Shown here piece by piece: positions 1 through 11,961 of a DNA stretch of 64,000 bases (the stretch's first letter is position 1; every line of letters begins with the position of its first letter). The notes beneath the pieces are model-generated. The model made no database searches, was not told the DNA's origin, and saw only the letters and a program-made list of their open reading frames with translations. The position numbers and the translations under genes were made by a program. The stretch spans positions 434,001 through 498,000 of the forward strand of contig JBBMNZ010000049.1 in assembly GCA_037954325.1 (NCBI GenBank), written 5' to 3'. This stretch comes from Fistularia commersonii. Taxonomy: Eukaryota > Chordata > Actinopteri > Syngnathiformes > Fistulariidae.

Positions 1-244
1 TTTTTGATTAGGAGTGGAAATAACTTTTGAATATCATCACGCTGGTTTCTGCTGTTGAAATATGTTGTTTAGGACATGATTCTGCACAATATATGTCAAA
101 TTCAGTGTAATCCCTTCATAGGTTCAAAAGATATCGCCAGTCGTTCAAAAAGTACTTATCTCACCGAGTTGATGCGTTTTTGGATTCGGAGTGGAAATAA
201 TCAATGAATTTCATCAAGCTGGTTTCTGCTGTTGAAATATGTTT

Positions 245-1146
245 TTTAGGATATGATTCTGCACAATATATGTCAAATTTAGTGTAATCACATCACAGGT
301 TCAAAAGATATAGCCATTCGTTCAAAAACTGCTTATCTTATCGGGTTGAAGGGTTTTTGATTATGAGTGGAATTAACTGATGGATTTCGTCAAGCTGGTT
401 TCTGCTGTTGAAATATGTTGTTTAGGACATGATTCTGCAAAACACATGTCAAATTCAGTGTAATCCAGCGATAAGATCAAAAGATATAGCCATTCGTGCA
501 AAAAGTGCTTATCTCACCGAGTTGAAGCGTTTTTGATTCGGAGTGGAAATAACTAATGAATTTCATCAAGCTGGTTTCTGCTGTTGAAATATGTTGTTTA
601 GGACAATATTCTGCACAATATATGTCAAATTCAGTGAAATCCATCACAGGTTAAAAAACTATAGCCATTTGTTCAAAAATTGCTTATCTCACCAAGTTGA
701 AGAGTTTTTGATTAGTATTGGAAATAACTAATGAATTTCATCAAGCTGGTTTCTGCTGTTGAAATATGTTGTTTAGGACAATATTCTGCACAATATATGT
801 CAAATTCAGTGAAATCCATCACAGGTTAAAAAACTAAAGCCATTTGTTCAAAAATTGCTTATCTCACCAAGTTGAAGAGTTTTTGATTAGTATTGGAAAT
901 AACCAATGAATTACGTCAAGCTGGTTTCTGCTGTTGAAATATGTTGTTAGGTCAAGATTCTGCACAATATATGTCATATCCATCAAAAGTCCAAAAGATA
1001 TAGCCATTCGTTCAAAAAGTGCTTAACTCACCGAGTTGAGACGTTTCTGATTAGGAGTGGAAATAACTAATGAATTTCATCAAGCTGGTTTCTGCTGTTG
1101 AAATATGTTGTTTAGGACATGATTCTGCACAATATATGTCAAATTT
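245..1146 (+). repeat. Duplicated block, 2,452-bp offset, copy 1
   Basis: This five-monomer string (type b, then c, two e-like units, then the 164-bp short monomer) recurs at 2697-3597 with very few base changes. The offset equals 14 monomers. Similarity fades at the left where ttttttaggatatg meets ttgtttaggatatg, and stops at the right where aaatttagtg in this copy meets aaattcgtgtg in the other. The short monomer at 923 matches the one at 3375 and serves as an anchor. Confidence 0.8.
923..1086 (+). repeat. Short 164-bp satellite monomer, copy 1
   Basis: The interval between anchors is 164 bp instead of 176. An 11-bp stretch of the variable segment is missing (atgtcatatccatcaaaagtcc) and one t is missing in tgttgttaggtcaag. 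It serves as a natural marker of register; the same deletion is seen in seven further monomers. Confidence 0.88.
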
Positions 1147-1601
1147 AGTGTAATCACATTACAGGTTCAAAAGACATAGCCATTCATTCAAAAACTGCTT
1201 ATCTTATCGGGTTGAAGCGTTTTTGATTGAGAGTGGAAATAACTAATGGATTTAATCAAGCTGGTTTCTGCTGTTGAAATATGTTGTTTAGGACATGATT
1301 CTTCAGAACACATGTCAAATTCAGTGTAATCCAGCGACAAGATCAAAAGATATAGCCATTCGTGCAAAAAGTGCTTAACTCACCGAGTTGAAGCAATTTT
1401 GATTAGGAGTGGCAATAACTAATGAATTTCATCAAGTACATTTCTACTGTTGAAATATGTTGTTTAGGACAGGATTCTGCACAATATATGTCAAATTCAG
1501 TGTAATCCCTTCACAAGTTCAAAAGATATAGCCATTCGTTCAAAAAGTGCTTATCTCACCGAGTTGAAGCGTTTTTGATCAGGAGTGGATATAACTAATG
1601 A

Positions 1602-1632
1602 ATTTCATCAAGCTGGTTTCTGCTGTTGAAAT
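1602..1632 (+). other. Dyad symmetry in conserved core (example copy)
   Basis: The sequence atttca (1602-1607) pairs with tgaaat (1627-1632). The inner bases tcaagc and gctgt add four pairs if one mismatch and one bulge are allowed, leaving the loop tggtttct. It lies in the best conserved part of the monomer and is therefore present in nearly every unit. Confidence 0.5.
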
Positions 1633-1643
1633 ATGTTGTTTAG

Positions 1644-1668
1644 GACATGATTCTGCACAATATATGTC
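1644..1668 (+). other. Short inverted repeat gacat...atgtc (example copy)
   Basis: The five-base arms gacat (1644-1648) and atgtc (1664-1668) are separated by 15 bases. They are present in most monomers with tttaggacatgattctgc and lost in those with ggatatgat or gtcaagattc. Arms this short can arise by chance, so this is recorded only because it sits beside the two longer dyads. Confidence 0.35.
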
Positions 1669-1715
1669 AAATTCAGTGTAATCCCTTCACAAGTTCAAAA
1701 GATATAGCCATTCGT

Positions 1716-1754
1716 TCAAAAAGTGCTTATCTCACCGAGTTGAAGCGTTTTTGA
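1716..1754 (+). other. Dyad symmetry in monomer (strongest, example copy)
   Basis: The left arm tcaaaaagtgctt (1716-1728) can pair with the right arm aagcgtttttga (1743-1754). There are seven consecutive pairs, a one-base bulge, a T-G wobble and four more pairs, enclosing a 14-nt loop that itself holds ctc/gag. The same element recurs in monomers carrying gtgctt with aagcg. Other types keep the outer seven pairs but have a mismatch inside. Cruciform formation is an inference; the symmetry is directly visible. Confidence 0.6.
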
Positions 1755-2696
1755 TTAGGAGTGGAAATAACTTTTGAATTTCATCAAGCTGGTTTCTACT
1801 GTTGAAATATGTTGTTTAGAACATGATTCTGCACAATTTATGTCCAATTCAGTGTAATCCCTTCATAGGTTAAAAAGAAATCGCCAGTCGTTCCAAAAGA
1901 ACTTATCTTACCGAGTTGATGCGTTTTTTATTCGGAGTGGAAATAACCAATGAATTTCATCAAGCTGGTTTCTGCTGTTGAAATATGTTGTTTAGGAAAA
2001 GGTTCTGCACAAAATATGTCAAATTCAGTATAATCCAGTGACAAGTTCAAAAGATATAGCCATTCGATCAAAAAGTGCTTATCTCACCGAGTTGAAGCAT
2101 TTTTGATTCGGAGTGGAAATAAGGAATGAATTTCATCAAGCTGGTTTCTGCTCTTGAAATTTGTTGTTTAGGACATGATTCTGGACAATATATTTCAAAT
2201 TCAGTGTAATCCCATCACAGGTTCAAAAAATATATAGCCATTCGTTCAAAAATTGCTTATCTCACCAAATTGAAGAGTTTTTGATTAGTATTGGAAATAA
2301 CTTTTGAATTTCATCACGCTGGTTTCTGCTCTTGAAATTTGTTGTTTAGGACATGATTCTGGACAATATATTTCAAATTCAGTGTAATCCCTTCACAAGT
2401 TCAAAAGATATCGCCATTCGTTCAAAAAGTGCTTATCTCACCGAGTTGAAGCGTTTTTGATTAGGAGTGGAAATAACTTTTGAATTTCATCAAGCTGGTT
2501 TCTGCTGTTGAAATATGTTGTTTAGAACATGTTTTTGCACAATATATGTCAAATTCAGTGTAATCCCTTCATAGGTTCAAAAGATATCGCCAGTCGTTCC
2601 AAAAGAACTTATTTCACCGAGTTGAGGCGTTTTTGATTCGGAGTGGAAATAACCAATGAATTTCATCAAGCTGGTTTCTGCTGTTGAAATATGTTG

Positions 2697-3597
2697 TTTA
2701 GGATATGATTCTGCACAATATATGTCAAATTTAGTGTAATCACATCACAGGTTCAAAAGATATAGCCATTCGTTCAAAAACTGCTTATCTTATCGGGTTG
2801 AAGGGTTTTTGATTATGAGTGGAATTAACTGATGGATTTCGTCAAGCTGGTTTCTGCTGTTGAAATATGTTGTTTAGGACATGATTCTGCAAAACACATG
2901 TCAAATTCAGTGTAATCCAGCGATAAGATCAAAAGATATAGCCATTCGTGCAAAAAGTGCTTATCTCACCGAGTTGAAGCGTTTTTGATTCGGAGTGGAA
3001 ATAACTAATGAATTTCATCAAGCTGGTTTCTGCTGTTGAAATATGTTGTTTAGGACAATATTCTGCACAATATATGTCAAATTCAGTGAAATCCATCACA
3101 GGTTAAAAAACTATAGCCATTTGTTCAAAAATTGCTTATCTCACCAAGTTGAAGAGTTTTTGATTAGTATTGGAAATAACTAATGAATTTCATCAAGCTG
3201 GTTTCTGCTGTTGAAATATGTTGTTTAGGACAATATTCTGCACAATATATGTCAAATTCAGTGAAATCCATCACAGGTTAAAAAACTAAAGCCATTTGTT
3301 CAAAAATTGATTATCTCACCAAGTTGAAGAGTTTTTGATTAGTATTGGAAATAACCAATGAATTACGTCAAGCTGGTTTCTGCTGTTGAAATATGTTGTT
3401 AGGTCAAGATTCTGCACAATATATGTCATATCCATCAAAAGTCCAAAAGATATAGCCATTCGTTCAAAAAGTGCTTAACTCACCGAGTTGAGACGTTTCT
3501 GATTAGGAGTGGAAATAACTAATGAATTTCATCAAGCTGGTTTCTGCTGTTGAAATATGTTGTTTAGGACATGATTCTGCACAATATATGTCAAATT
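2697..3597 (+). repeat. Duplicated block, 2,452-bp offset, copy 2
   Basis: This is the partner of 245-1146. It also lies inside the larger block 1130-7686 that recurs near 16.6-22.5k, so the same string is found a third time around 18.0-18.9k. Differences from copy 1 include attgattatc near 3306 where copy 1 has attgcttatc. Confidence 0.8.
3375..3538 (+). repeat. Short 164-bp satellite monomer, copy 2
   Basis: It has the same deletion as at 923-1086, 2,452 bp downstream, preceded by the same aaccaatgaattacg. Confidence 0.88.
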
Positions 3598-4260
3598 CGT
3601 GTGATCCCATTACAGGTTGAAAGGATATAGCCATTCGTTCAAAACGTGCTTATGAGACTGAGTTGAAGAGTTTTTCATTAGGAGTGCAAATAGCTAATGA
3701 ATTTCATCAAGCTGGTTCCTGCTGTTGAAATATGTTGTTAAGGACATGATTCTGCACAAAATATGTCAAATTCAGTATAATCCAGCGACAAGTTCAAAAG
3801 ACTTTGCCATTCGTGCAAAAAGTGCTTATCTCACCGAGTTGAAGCATTTTTGATTAGGAGTGGAAATAACTATTGAATTTCATCAAGCTGGTTTCTGCTG
3901 TTGAAATATGTTGTTTAGGACATGATTCTGCACAATATATGTCAAATTCGTGTGAGCCCATTACAGGTTGAAAGGATATAGCCATTCGTTCAAAACGTGC
4001 TTATGACACTGAGTTGAAGAGTTTTTCATTAGGAGTGCAAATAGCTAATGAATTTCATCAACTTGGTTCCTGCTGTTGAAATATGTTGTTTAGGACATGA
4101 TTCTGCACAAAATATGTCAAATTCAGTATAATCCAGCGACAAGTTCAAAAGACTTTGCCATTCGTGCAAAAAGTGCTTATCTCACCGAGTTTAAGCATTT
4201 TGGATTAGGAGTGTAAATAACTATTGAATTTCATCAAGCTGGTTTCTGCTGTTGAAATAT
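3501..4260 (+). repeat. Local dimeric (351-bp) run of f- and d-type monomers
   Basis: Monomers of type f (cgtgtgagccc or cgtgtgatccc, gttgaaagg, aaaacgtgc) alternate with type d (cagtataatccagcg, gactttgcc). The marker cattaggagtgcaaatagc occurs at 3676 and 4027, 351 bp apart. The homologous place near 19.2k has one dimer fewer, so a two-monomer expansion or loss happened here. Confidence 0.8.
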
Positions 4261-5799
4261 GTTGTTTAGGACATGATTCTGCACAATATACGTCAAATTC
4301 TTGTGAGCCCATTACAGGTTGAAAGGATATAGCTATCCGTTCAAAACGTGCTTATGAGACAAAGTTGAAGCGTTTTTGATTAGGAGTGGAAATAACTAAT
4401 GGATATTATCAAGCTGGTTTCTGCTGTTGAAATATGTTGTTTATGACATAATTCTGCACAATATATGTCAAATTAAGTGTAATCCCTTCACAAGTTCAAA
4501 AGATATAGCCATTCGTTCAAAAAGTACTTATCTCACCGAGTTGAAGCGTTTTTGATTAGGAGTGGAAATAACTTTTGAATTTCATCACGCTGGTTTCTGC
4601 TGTTGAAATATGTTGTTTAGGACATGATTCTGCACAATATATGTCAAATTCAGTGTAATCCCTTCATAGGTTCAAAAGATATCGCCATTCGTTCAAAAAG
4701 TACTTATCTCACCGAGTTGAAGCATTTTTGATTTGGAGTGGAAATAACTAATGAATTTCATCAAGCTGGTTTCTGCTGTTGAAATATGTTGTTTAGGACA
4801 TGATTCTGCACAATATATGTCAAATTCAGTGTAATCCCTTCACAAGTTCAAAAGATATAGCCATTTGTTCAAAAAGAACTTATTTCACCGAGTTGAGGCG
4901 TTTTTGATTCGGAGTGGAAATAACCAATGAATTTCATCAAGCTGGTTTCTGCTGTTGAAATATGTTGTTTAGAACATGTTTCTGCACAATATATGTCAAA
5001 TTCAGTGTAATCCCTTCATAGGTTCAAAAAATATCGCCAGTCGTTCCAAAAGAACTTATCTCACCGAGTTGAGGCGTTTTTGATTCGGAGTGGAAATAAC
5101 CAATGAATTTCATCAAGCTGGTTTCTGCTGTTGAAATATGTTGTGAAGGACATGATTCTGAAAACACATGTCAAATTCAGTGTAATCCAGCGATAAGATC
5201 AAAAGATATAGCCATTCGTGCAAAAAGTGCTTATCTCACCGAGTTGAAGGAATTTTGATTAGGAGTGGCAATAACTAATGAATTTCATCAAGTAGATTTC
5301 TACTGTTGAAATATGTTGTTCAGGACATGATTCTGCACAATATATTTAAAATTAAGTGTAATCCCTTCACAAGTTCAAAAGATATAGCCATTCGTTCAAA
5401 AATTGCTTATCTCACCGAGTTGAAGTATTTTTGATTAGGAGTGGAAATAACTAATGAATTTCATCAAGCTGGTTTCTGCTGTTGAAATATGTTGTTTAGG
5501 ATATGATTCTGCAAAATATGCGTCAAAGTCAGTGTGATCCCATGACAGGTTCAAAGGATATAGCCATTCGTTCAAAAAGGCCTTATCTCACCGAGTTGAA
5601 GCGTTTTTGATTAGGAGTGGAAATAACTAATGAATTTCATCAAGCTGGTTTCTGCTGTTGAAATATGTTGTTTAGGACATGATTCTGCACAATATATGTC
5701 AAAGTCAGTGTGATCCCATTACAGGTTCAAAGGATATAGCCATTCGTTCAAAAAGGACTTATCTCACCGAGTTGAGGCGTTTGTGATTATGAGTGGAAA

Positions 5800-7686
5800 T
5801 AACTAATGAGTTTCATCAAGCTGGTTTCTGCTGTTGAAATATGTTTTTTAGGACATGATTCTGCACAATATATGTCAAATTCAGTGTAATCCCTTCATAG
5901 GTTCAAAAGACATCGCCAGTCATTCCAAAAGAACTTATGTCACCGAGTTGAGGCGTTTTTGATTCTGAGTGGAAATAACCAATGAATTTCATCAAGCTGG
6001 TTTCTGCTGTTGAAATATGTTGTTTAGGATATGATTTTGAACAATATATGTCAAATTTAGTGTAATCACATCACAGGTTCAAAAGATATAGCCATTCGTT
6101 CAAAAAGTGCTTATCTCACCGAGTTGAAGCGTTTTTGATTAGGAGTGGAAATAACTTTTGAATTTCATCAAGCTGGTTTCTGCTGTTGAAATATGTTGTT
6201 TAGGACATGATTCTGCACAATATATGTCCAATTCAGTGTAATCCCTTCATAGGTTCAAAAGAAATCGCCAGTCATTCCAAAAGAACTTATATCACCGAGA
6301 TGAGGCGTTATTGATTCTGAGTGGAAATAACCAATGAATTTCATCAAGCTGGTTTCTGCTGTTGAAATATGTTGTTTAGGATATGATTTTGAACAATATA
6401 TGTCAAATTTAGTGTAATCACATCACAGGTTCAAAAGATATAGCCATTCGTTCAAAAACTGCTTATCTTATCGGGTTGAAGCGTTTTTGATTAGGAGTGG
6501 AAATAACTGATGGATTTCGTTAAGCTGGTTTCTGCTGTTGAAATATGTTGTTAAGGACATGATTCTGCAAAACACATGTCAAATTAAGTGTAATCCAGCG
6601 ATAAGATAAAAAGATATAGCCATTCGTGAAAAAAGTGCTTATCTCACCGAGTTGAGACGTTTCTGATTAGGAGTGGAAATAACTAATGAATTTCATCAAG
6701 CTGGTTCCCGCTGTTGAAATATGCTGTTTAGAACAAGATTCTGCACAAAATATGTCAAATTCAGTATAATCCAGTGACAAGTTCAAAAGATATAGCCATT
6801 CGATCAAAAAGTGCTTATCTCACCGAGTTGAAGCATTTTTGATTCGGAGTGGAAATAACTAATGAATTTCATCAAGCTGGTTTCTGCTGTTGAAATATGT
6901 TGTTTAGGACAAGATTCTGCACAATATATGTCAACTTCAGTGAAATCCCATCACAGGTTCAAAAAATATAGCCATTCGTTCAAAAATTGCTTATCTCACC
7001 AAGTTGAAGAGTTTTTGATTAGTATTGGAAATAACTAATGAATTTCATCACGCTGGTTTCTGCTCTTGAAATTTGTTGTTTAGGACATGATTCTGGACAA
7101 TATATTTCAAATTCAGTGTAATCCCTTCACAAGTTCAAAAGATATCGCCATTCGTTCAAAAAGTACTTATCTCACCGAGTTGAAGCGTTTTTGATTAGGA
7201 GTGGAAATAACTTTTGAATTTCATCAAGCTGGTTTCTGCTGTCTAAATATGTTCTTTAGGACATGATTCTGCACACTATATGTCAAATTCAGTGAAATCC
7301 CATCACAGGTTCAAAAGATATAGCCATTCGTTCAAAAATTGCTTATCTCACCAAGTTGAAGAGTTTTTGATTAGGAGCGGAAATAACTATTGAATTTCAT
7401 CAAGCTGGTTTCTGCTGTTGAAATATGTTGTTTAGGACATGATTCTGCACAATATACGTCAAATTCTTGTGAGCCCATTACAGGTTGAAAGGATATAGCC
7501 ATCCGTTCAAAACGTGCTTATGAGACCGAGTTGAAGCGTTTTTGATTAGGAGTGGAAATAACTAATGGATATTATCAAGCTGGTTTCTGCTGTTGAAATA
7601 TGTTGTTTATGACATAATTCTGCACAATATATGTCAAATTAAGTGTAATCCCTTCACAAGTTCAAAAGATATAGCCATTCGTTCAA
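5800..7686 (+). repeat. Duplicated block, 6,162-bp offset, copy 1
   Basis: This block recurs at 11962-13848 (35 monomers away). The shared rare variant gctgtctaaatatgttc occurs at 7238 and 13400. It includes the string cttcatagg, gacatcgccagtcattcc, gattctgagtgg that later opens each 14.06-kb unit. Confidence 0.8.
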
Positions 7687-7699
7687 AAATTGCTTATCT

Positions 7700-9360
7700 C
7701 ACCAAGTTGAAGAGTTTTTGATTAGTATTGGAAATAACTTTTGAATTTCATCACGCTGGTTTCTGCTCTTGAAATTTGTGTTTTAGGACATGATTCTGTT
7801 CAATATATTTCAAATTCAGTGTAATCCCTTCACAAGTTCAAAAGATATCGCCATTCGTTCAAAAAGTACTTATCTCACCGAATTGAAGCGTTTTTGATTA
7901 GGAGTGGAAATAACTTTTGAATTTCATCAAGCTGGTTTCTGCTGTTGAAATATGTTCTTTAGGACATGATTCTGCACACTATATGTCAAATTCAGTGAAA
8001 TCCCATCACAGGTTCAAAAGATATAGCCATTCGTTCAAAAATTGCTTATCTCACCAAGTTGAAGAGTTTTTGATTAGGAGCGGAAATAACTATTGAATTT
8101 CATCAAGCTGGTTTCTGCTGTTGAAATATGTTGTTTAGGACATGATTCTGCACAATATACGTCAAATTCTTGTGAGCCCATTACAGGTTGAAAGGATATA
8201 GCCATCCGTTCAAAACGTGCTTATGAGACCAGGTTGAAGCGTTTTTGATTAGGAGTGGAAATAACTTTTGAATTTCATCACGCTGGTTTCTGCTGTTGAA
8301 ATATGTTGTTTAGGACATGATTCTGCACAATATATGTCAAATTCAGTGTAATCCCTTCATAGGTTCAAAAGATATCGCCAGTCGTTCAAAAAGTACTTAT
8401 CTCACCGAGTTGATGCGTTTTTGGATTCGGAGTGGAAATAATCAATGAATTTCATCAAGCTGGTTTCTGCTGTTGAAATATGTTTTTTAGGATATGATTC
8501 TGCATAATATATGTCAAATTTAGTGTAATCACATTACAGGTTCAAAAGACATAGCCATTCGTTCAAAAACTGCTTATCTTATCGGGTTTAAGCGTTTTTG
8601 ATTGAGAGTGGAAATAACTAATGGATTTAATCAAGCTGGTTTCTGCTGTTGAAATATGTTGTTTAGGACATGATTTTGCAGAACACATGTCAAATTCAGT
8701 GTAATCCAGCGACAAGTTCAAAAGATATAGCCATTCGTTCAAAAAGTGCTTATCTCACCGAGTTGAAGCATTTTTGATTAGGAGTGGAAATAGCTAATGA
8801 ATTTCATCAAGCTGGTTTCTGCTGCTGAAATATGTTGTTTAGGATATGATTTTGCACAATATATGTCAAAGTCAGTGTGATCCCATTACAGGTTCAAAGG
8901 ATATAGCCATTCGTTCAAAAAGGACTTATCTCACCGAGTTGAAGCGTTTTTGATTAGGAGTGGAAATAACTAATGAATTTCATCAAGCTGGTTTCTGCTG
9001 TTGAAATATGTTGTTTAGGACATGATTCTGCACAATATATGTCAAATTAAGTGTAATCCCTTCACAAGTTCAAAAGACATAGCCTTTCGTTCAAAAACTG
9101 CTTATCTTATCGGGTTGAAGCGTTTTTGATTGAGAGTGGAAATAACTAATGGATTTAATCAAGCTGGTTTCTGCTGTTGAAATATGTTGTTTGGGACATG
9201 ATTCTGCAGAACACATGTCAAATTCAGTGTAATCCAGCGACAAGATCAAAAGATATAGCCATTCGTGCAAAAAGTGCTTATCTCACCGAGTTGAAGCGTT
9301 TTTGATTAGGAGTGGAAATAACTTTTGAATTTCATCAAGCTGGTTTCTGCTGTTGAAATA
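7700..9360 (+). repeat. Duplicated block, 16,182-bp offset, copy 1
   Basis: About nine and a half monomers recur at 23882-25542. The marker tctgttcaatatatttc occurs at 7795 here and at 23977 there. The third occurrence near 38.03k belongs to unit B. Similarity ends at 9360, where tgttgtataggacatg meets tgttgtttagaacatg. Confidence 0.8.
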
Positions 9361-9912
9361 TGTTGTATAGGACATGATTCTGCACAATATACGTCAAATT
9401 CTTGTGAGCCCATTACAGGTTGAAAGGATATAGCCATCCGTTCAAAACGTGCTTATGAGACCGAGTTGAAGCGTTTTTGATTAGGAGTGGAAATAACTAA
9501 TGGATATTATCAAGCTGGTTTCTGATGTTGAAATATGTTGTTTATGACATAATTCTGCACAATATATGTCAAATTAAGTGTAATCCCTTCACAAGTTCAA
9601 AAGATATAGCCATTCGTTCAAAAAGTACTTATCTCACCGAGTTGAAGCGTTTTTGATTAGGAGTGGAAATAACTTTTGAATATAATCACGCTGGTTTCTG
9701 CTGTTGAAATATGTTGTTTAGGACATGATTCTGCACAATATATGTCAAATTCAGTGTAATCCCTTCATAGGTTCAAAAGATATCGCCAGTCGTTCAAAAA
9801 GTACTTATCTCACCGAGTTGATGCGTTTTTGGATTCGGAGTGGAAATAATCAATGAATTTCATCAAGCTGGTTTCTGCTGTTGAAATATGTTTTTTAGGA
9901 TATGATTCTGCA

Positions 9913-11868
9913 CAATATATGTCAAATTTAGTGTAATCACATTACAGGTTCAAAAGACATAGCCATTCGTTCAAAAACTGCTTATCTTATCGGGTTGAAG
10001 CGTTTTTGATTGAGAGTGGAAATAACTAATGGATTTAATCAAGCTGGTTTCTGCTGTTGAAATATGTTGTTTAGGACATGATTCTTCAGAACACATGTCA
10101 AATTCAGTGTAATCCAGCGACAAGATCAAAAGATATAGCCATTCGTGCAAAAAGTGCTTAACTCACCGAGTTGAAGCAATTTTGATTAGGAGTGGCAATA
10201 ACTAATGAATTTCATCAAGTACATTTCTACTGTTGAAATATGTTGTTTAGGACAGGATTCTGCACAATATATGTCAAATTCAGTGTAATCCCTTCACAAG
10301 TTGAAAAGATATAGCCATTCGTTCAAAAAGTGCTTATCTCACCGAGTTGAAGCGTTTTTGATCAGGAGTGGAAATAACTAATGAATTTCATCAAGCTGGT
10401 TTCTGCTGTTGAAATATGTTGTTTAGGACATGATTCTGCACAATATATGTCAAATTCAGTGTAATCCCTTCACAAGTTCAAAAGATATAGCCATTCGTTC
10501 AAAAAGTGCTTATCTCACCGAGTTGAAGCGTTTTTGATTAGGAGTGGAAATAACTTTTGAATTTCATCAAGCTGGTTTCTACTGTTGAAATATGTTGTTT
10601 AGAACATGATTCTGCACAATTTATGTCCAATTCAGTGTAATCCCTTCATAGGTTAAAAAGAAATCGCCAGTCCTTCCAAAAGAACTTATCTTACCGAGTT
10701 GATGCGTTTTTGATTCGGAGTGGAAATAACCAATGAATTTCATCAAGCTGGTTTCTGCTGTTGAAATATGTTGTTTAGGACAAGATTCTGCACAAAATAT
10801 GTCAAATTCAGTATAATCCAGTGACAAGTTCAAAAGATATAGCCATTCGATCAAAAAGTGCTTATCTCACCGAGTTGAAGCCTTTTTATATTCGGAGTGG
10901 AAATAAGTAATGAATTTCATCAAGCTGGTTTCTGCTCTTGAAATTTGTTGTTTAGGACATGATTCTGGACAATATATTTCAAATTCAGTGTAATCCCATC
11001 ACAGGTTCAAAAAATATATAGCCATTCGTTCAAAAATTGCTTATCTCACCACGTTGAAGAGTTTTTGATTAGTATTGGAAATAACTTTTGAATTTCATCA
11101 CGCTGGTTTCTGCTCTTGAAATTTGTTGTTTAGGACATGATTCTGGACAATATATTTCAAATTCAGTGTAATCCCTTCACAAGTTCAAAAGATATCGCCA
11201 TTCGTTCAAAAAGTGCTTATCTCACCGAGTTGAAGCGTTTTTGATTAGGAGTGGAAATAACTTTTGAATTTCATCAAGCTGGTTTCTGCTGTTGAAATAT
11301 GTTGTTTAGAACATGTTTTTGCACAATATATGTCAAATTCAGTGTAATCCCTTCATAGGTTCAAAAGATATCGCCAGTCGTTCCAAAAGAACTTATTTCA
11401 CCGAGTTGAGGCGTTTTTGATTAGGAGTGGAAATAACCAATGAATTTCATCAAGCTGGTTTCTGCTGTTGAAATATGTTGTTTAGGATATGATTCTGCAC
11501 AATATATGTCAAATTTAGTGTAATCACATCACAGGTTCAAAAGATATAGCCATTCGTTCAAAAACTGCTTATCTTATCGGGTTGAAGGGTTTTTGATTAT
11601 GAGTGGAATTAACTGATGGATTTCGTCAAGCTGGTTTCTGCTGTTGAAATATGTTGTTTAGGACATGATTCTGCAAAACACATGTCAAATTCAGTGTAAT
11701 CCAGCGATAAGATCAAAAGATATAGCCATTCGTGCAAAAAGTGCTTATCTCACCGAGTTGAAGCGTTTTTGATTCGGAGTGGAAATAACTAATGAATTTC
11801 ATCAAGCTGGTTTCTGCTGTTGAAATATGTTGTTTAGGACAATATTCTGCACAATATATGTCAAATTT
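9913..11868 (+). repeat. Duplicated block, 8,783-bp offset, copy 2
   Basis: This is the partner of 1130-3085. Differences include cacaagttgaaaag near 10295 and gtccttccaaaag near 10670. The open reading frame at 10621-10854 on the minus strand arises only because of this local combination of variants. The right end is a hybrid monomer near 11.87k, which marks an exchange point within the repeat unit. Confidence 0.8.
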
Positions 11869-11961
11869 AGTGTAATCACATCACAGGTTCAAAAGATATA
11901 GCCATTCGTTCAAAAACTGCTTATCTTATCGGGTTGAAGAGTTTTTGATTAGTATTGGAAA

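Larger units (their letters stand above)
1130..3085 (+). repeat. Duplicated block, 8,783-bp offset, copy 1
   Basis: Eleven monomers recur at 9913-11868 at an offset of 8,783 bp (50 monomers). A private marker, gattcttcagaacacatg, occurs at 1297 here and at 10080 and 16772 in the two related blocks. The right edge is inside a monomer: after aatattctgcacaat the left copy continues as an e-type and the other copy switches to type b. Confidence 0.8.
1130..7686 (+). repeat. Long duplicated block (~37 monomers), left copy
   Basis: This stretch reappears at about 16605-22459. The offset steps from 15,475 to 15,300, 14,949 and 14,773 bp going rightwards. Each step is about one or two whole monomers, so the left copy holds extra units near 1.57-1.75k (one), 3.9-4.25k (two) and 6.9-7.07k (one). 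In 1741-3900 against 17041-19200 I counted about ten single-base differences, or about 99.5% identity. This is the signature of duplication followed by unequal exchange in whole-monomer register. Confidence 0.8.

Noticed and set aside
2030..2045. Bacterial promoter-like tataat in cagtataatccag of d-type monomers
   Set aside because: It is a short AT-rich match expected by chance in this satellite, with no paired upstream element or downstream gene.
3900..4000. cgtcaaattcttgtgagccc as a possible binding site or tRNA B-box-like element
   Set aside because: There is no A-box partner, no cloverleaf folding around it and no terminator context. It is only the variable segment of f-type monomers.
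10621..10854. 77-codon open reading frame on the minus strand, repeated almost unchanged at 33654-33887, 47711-47944 and 52628-52861
   Set aside because: It runs through parts of two satellite monomers and recurs only because the block was duplicated. Most monomers carry stops in this frame, 176 is not a multiple of three, and there is no recognisable domain.
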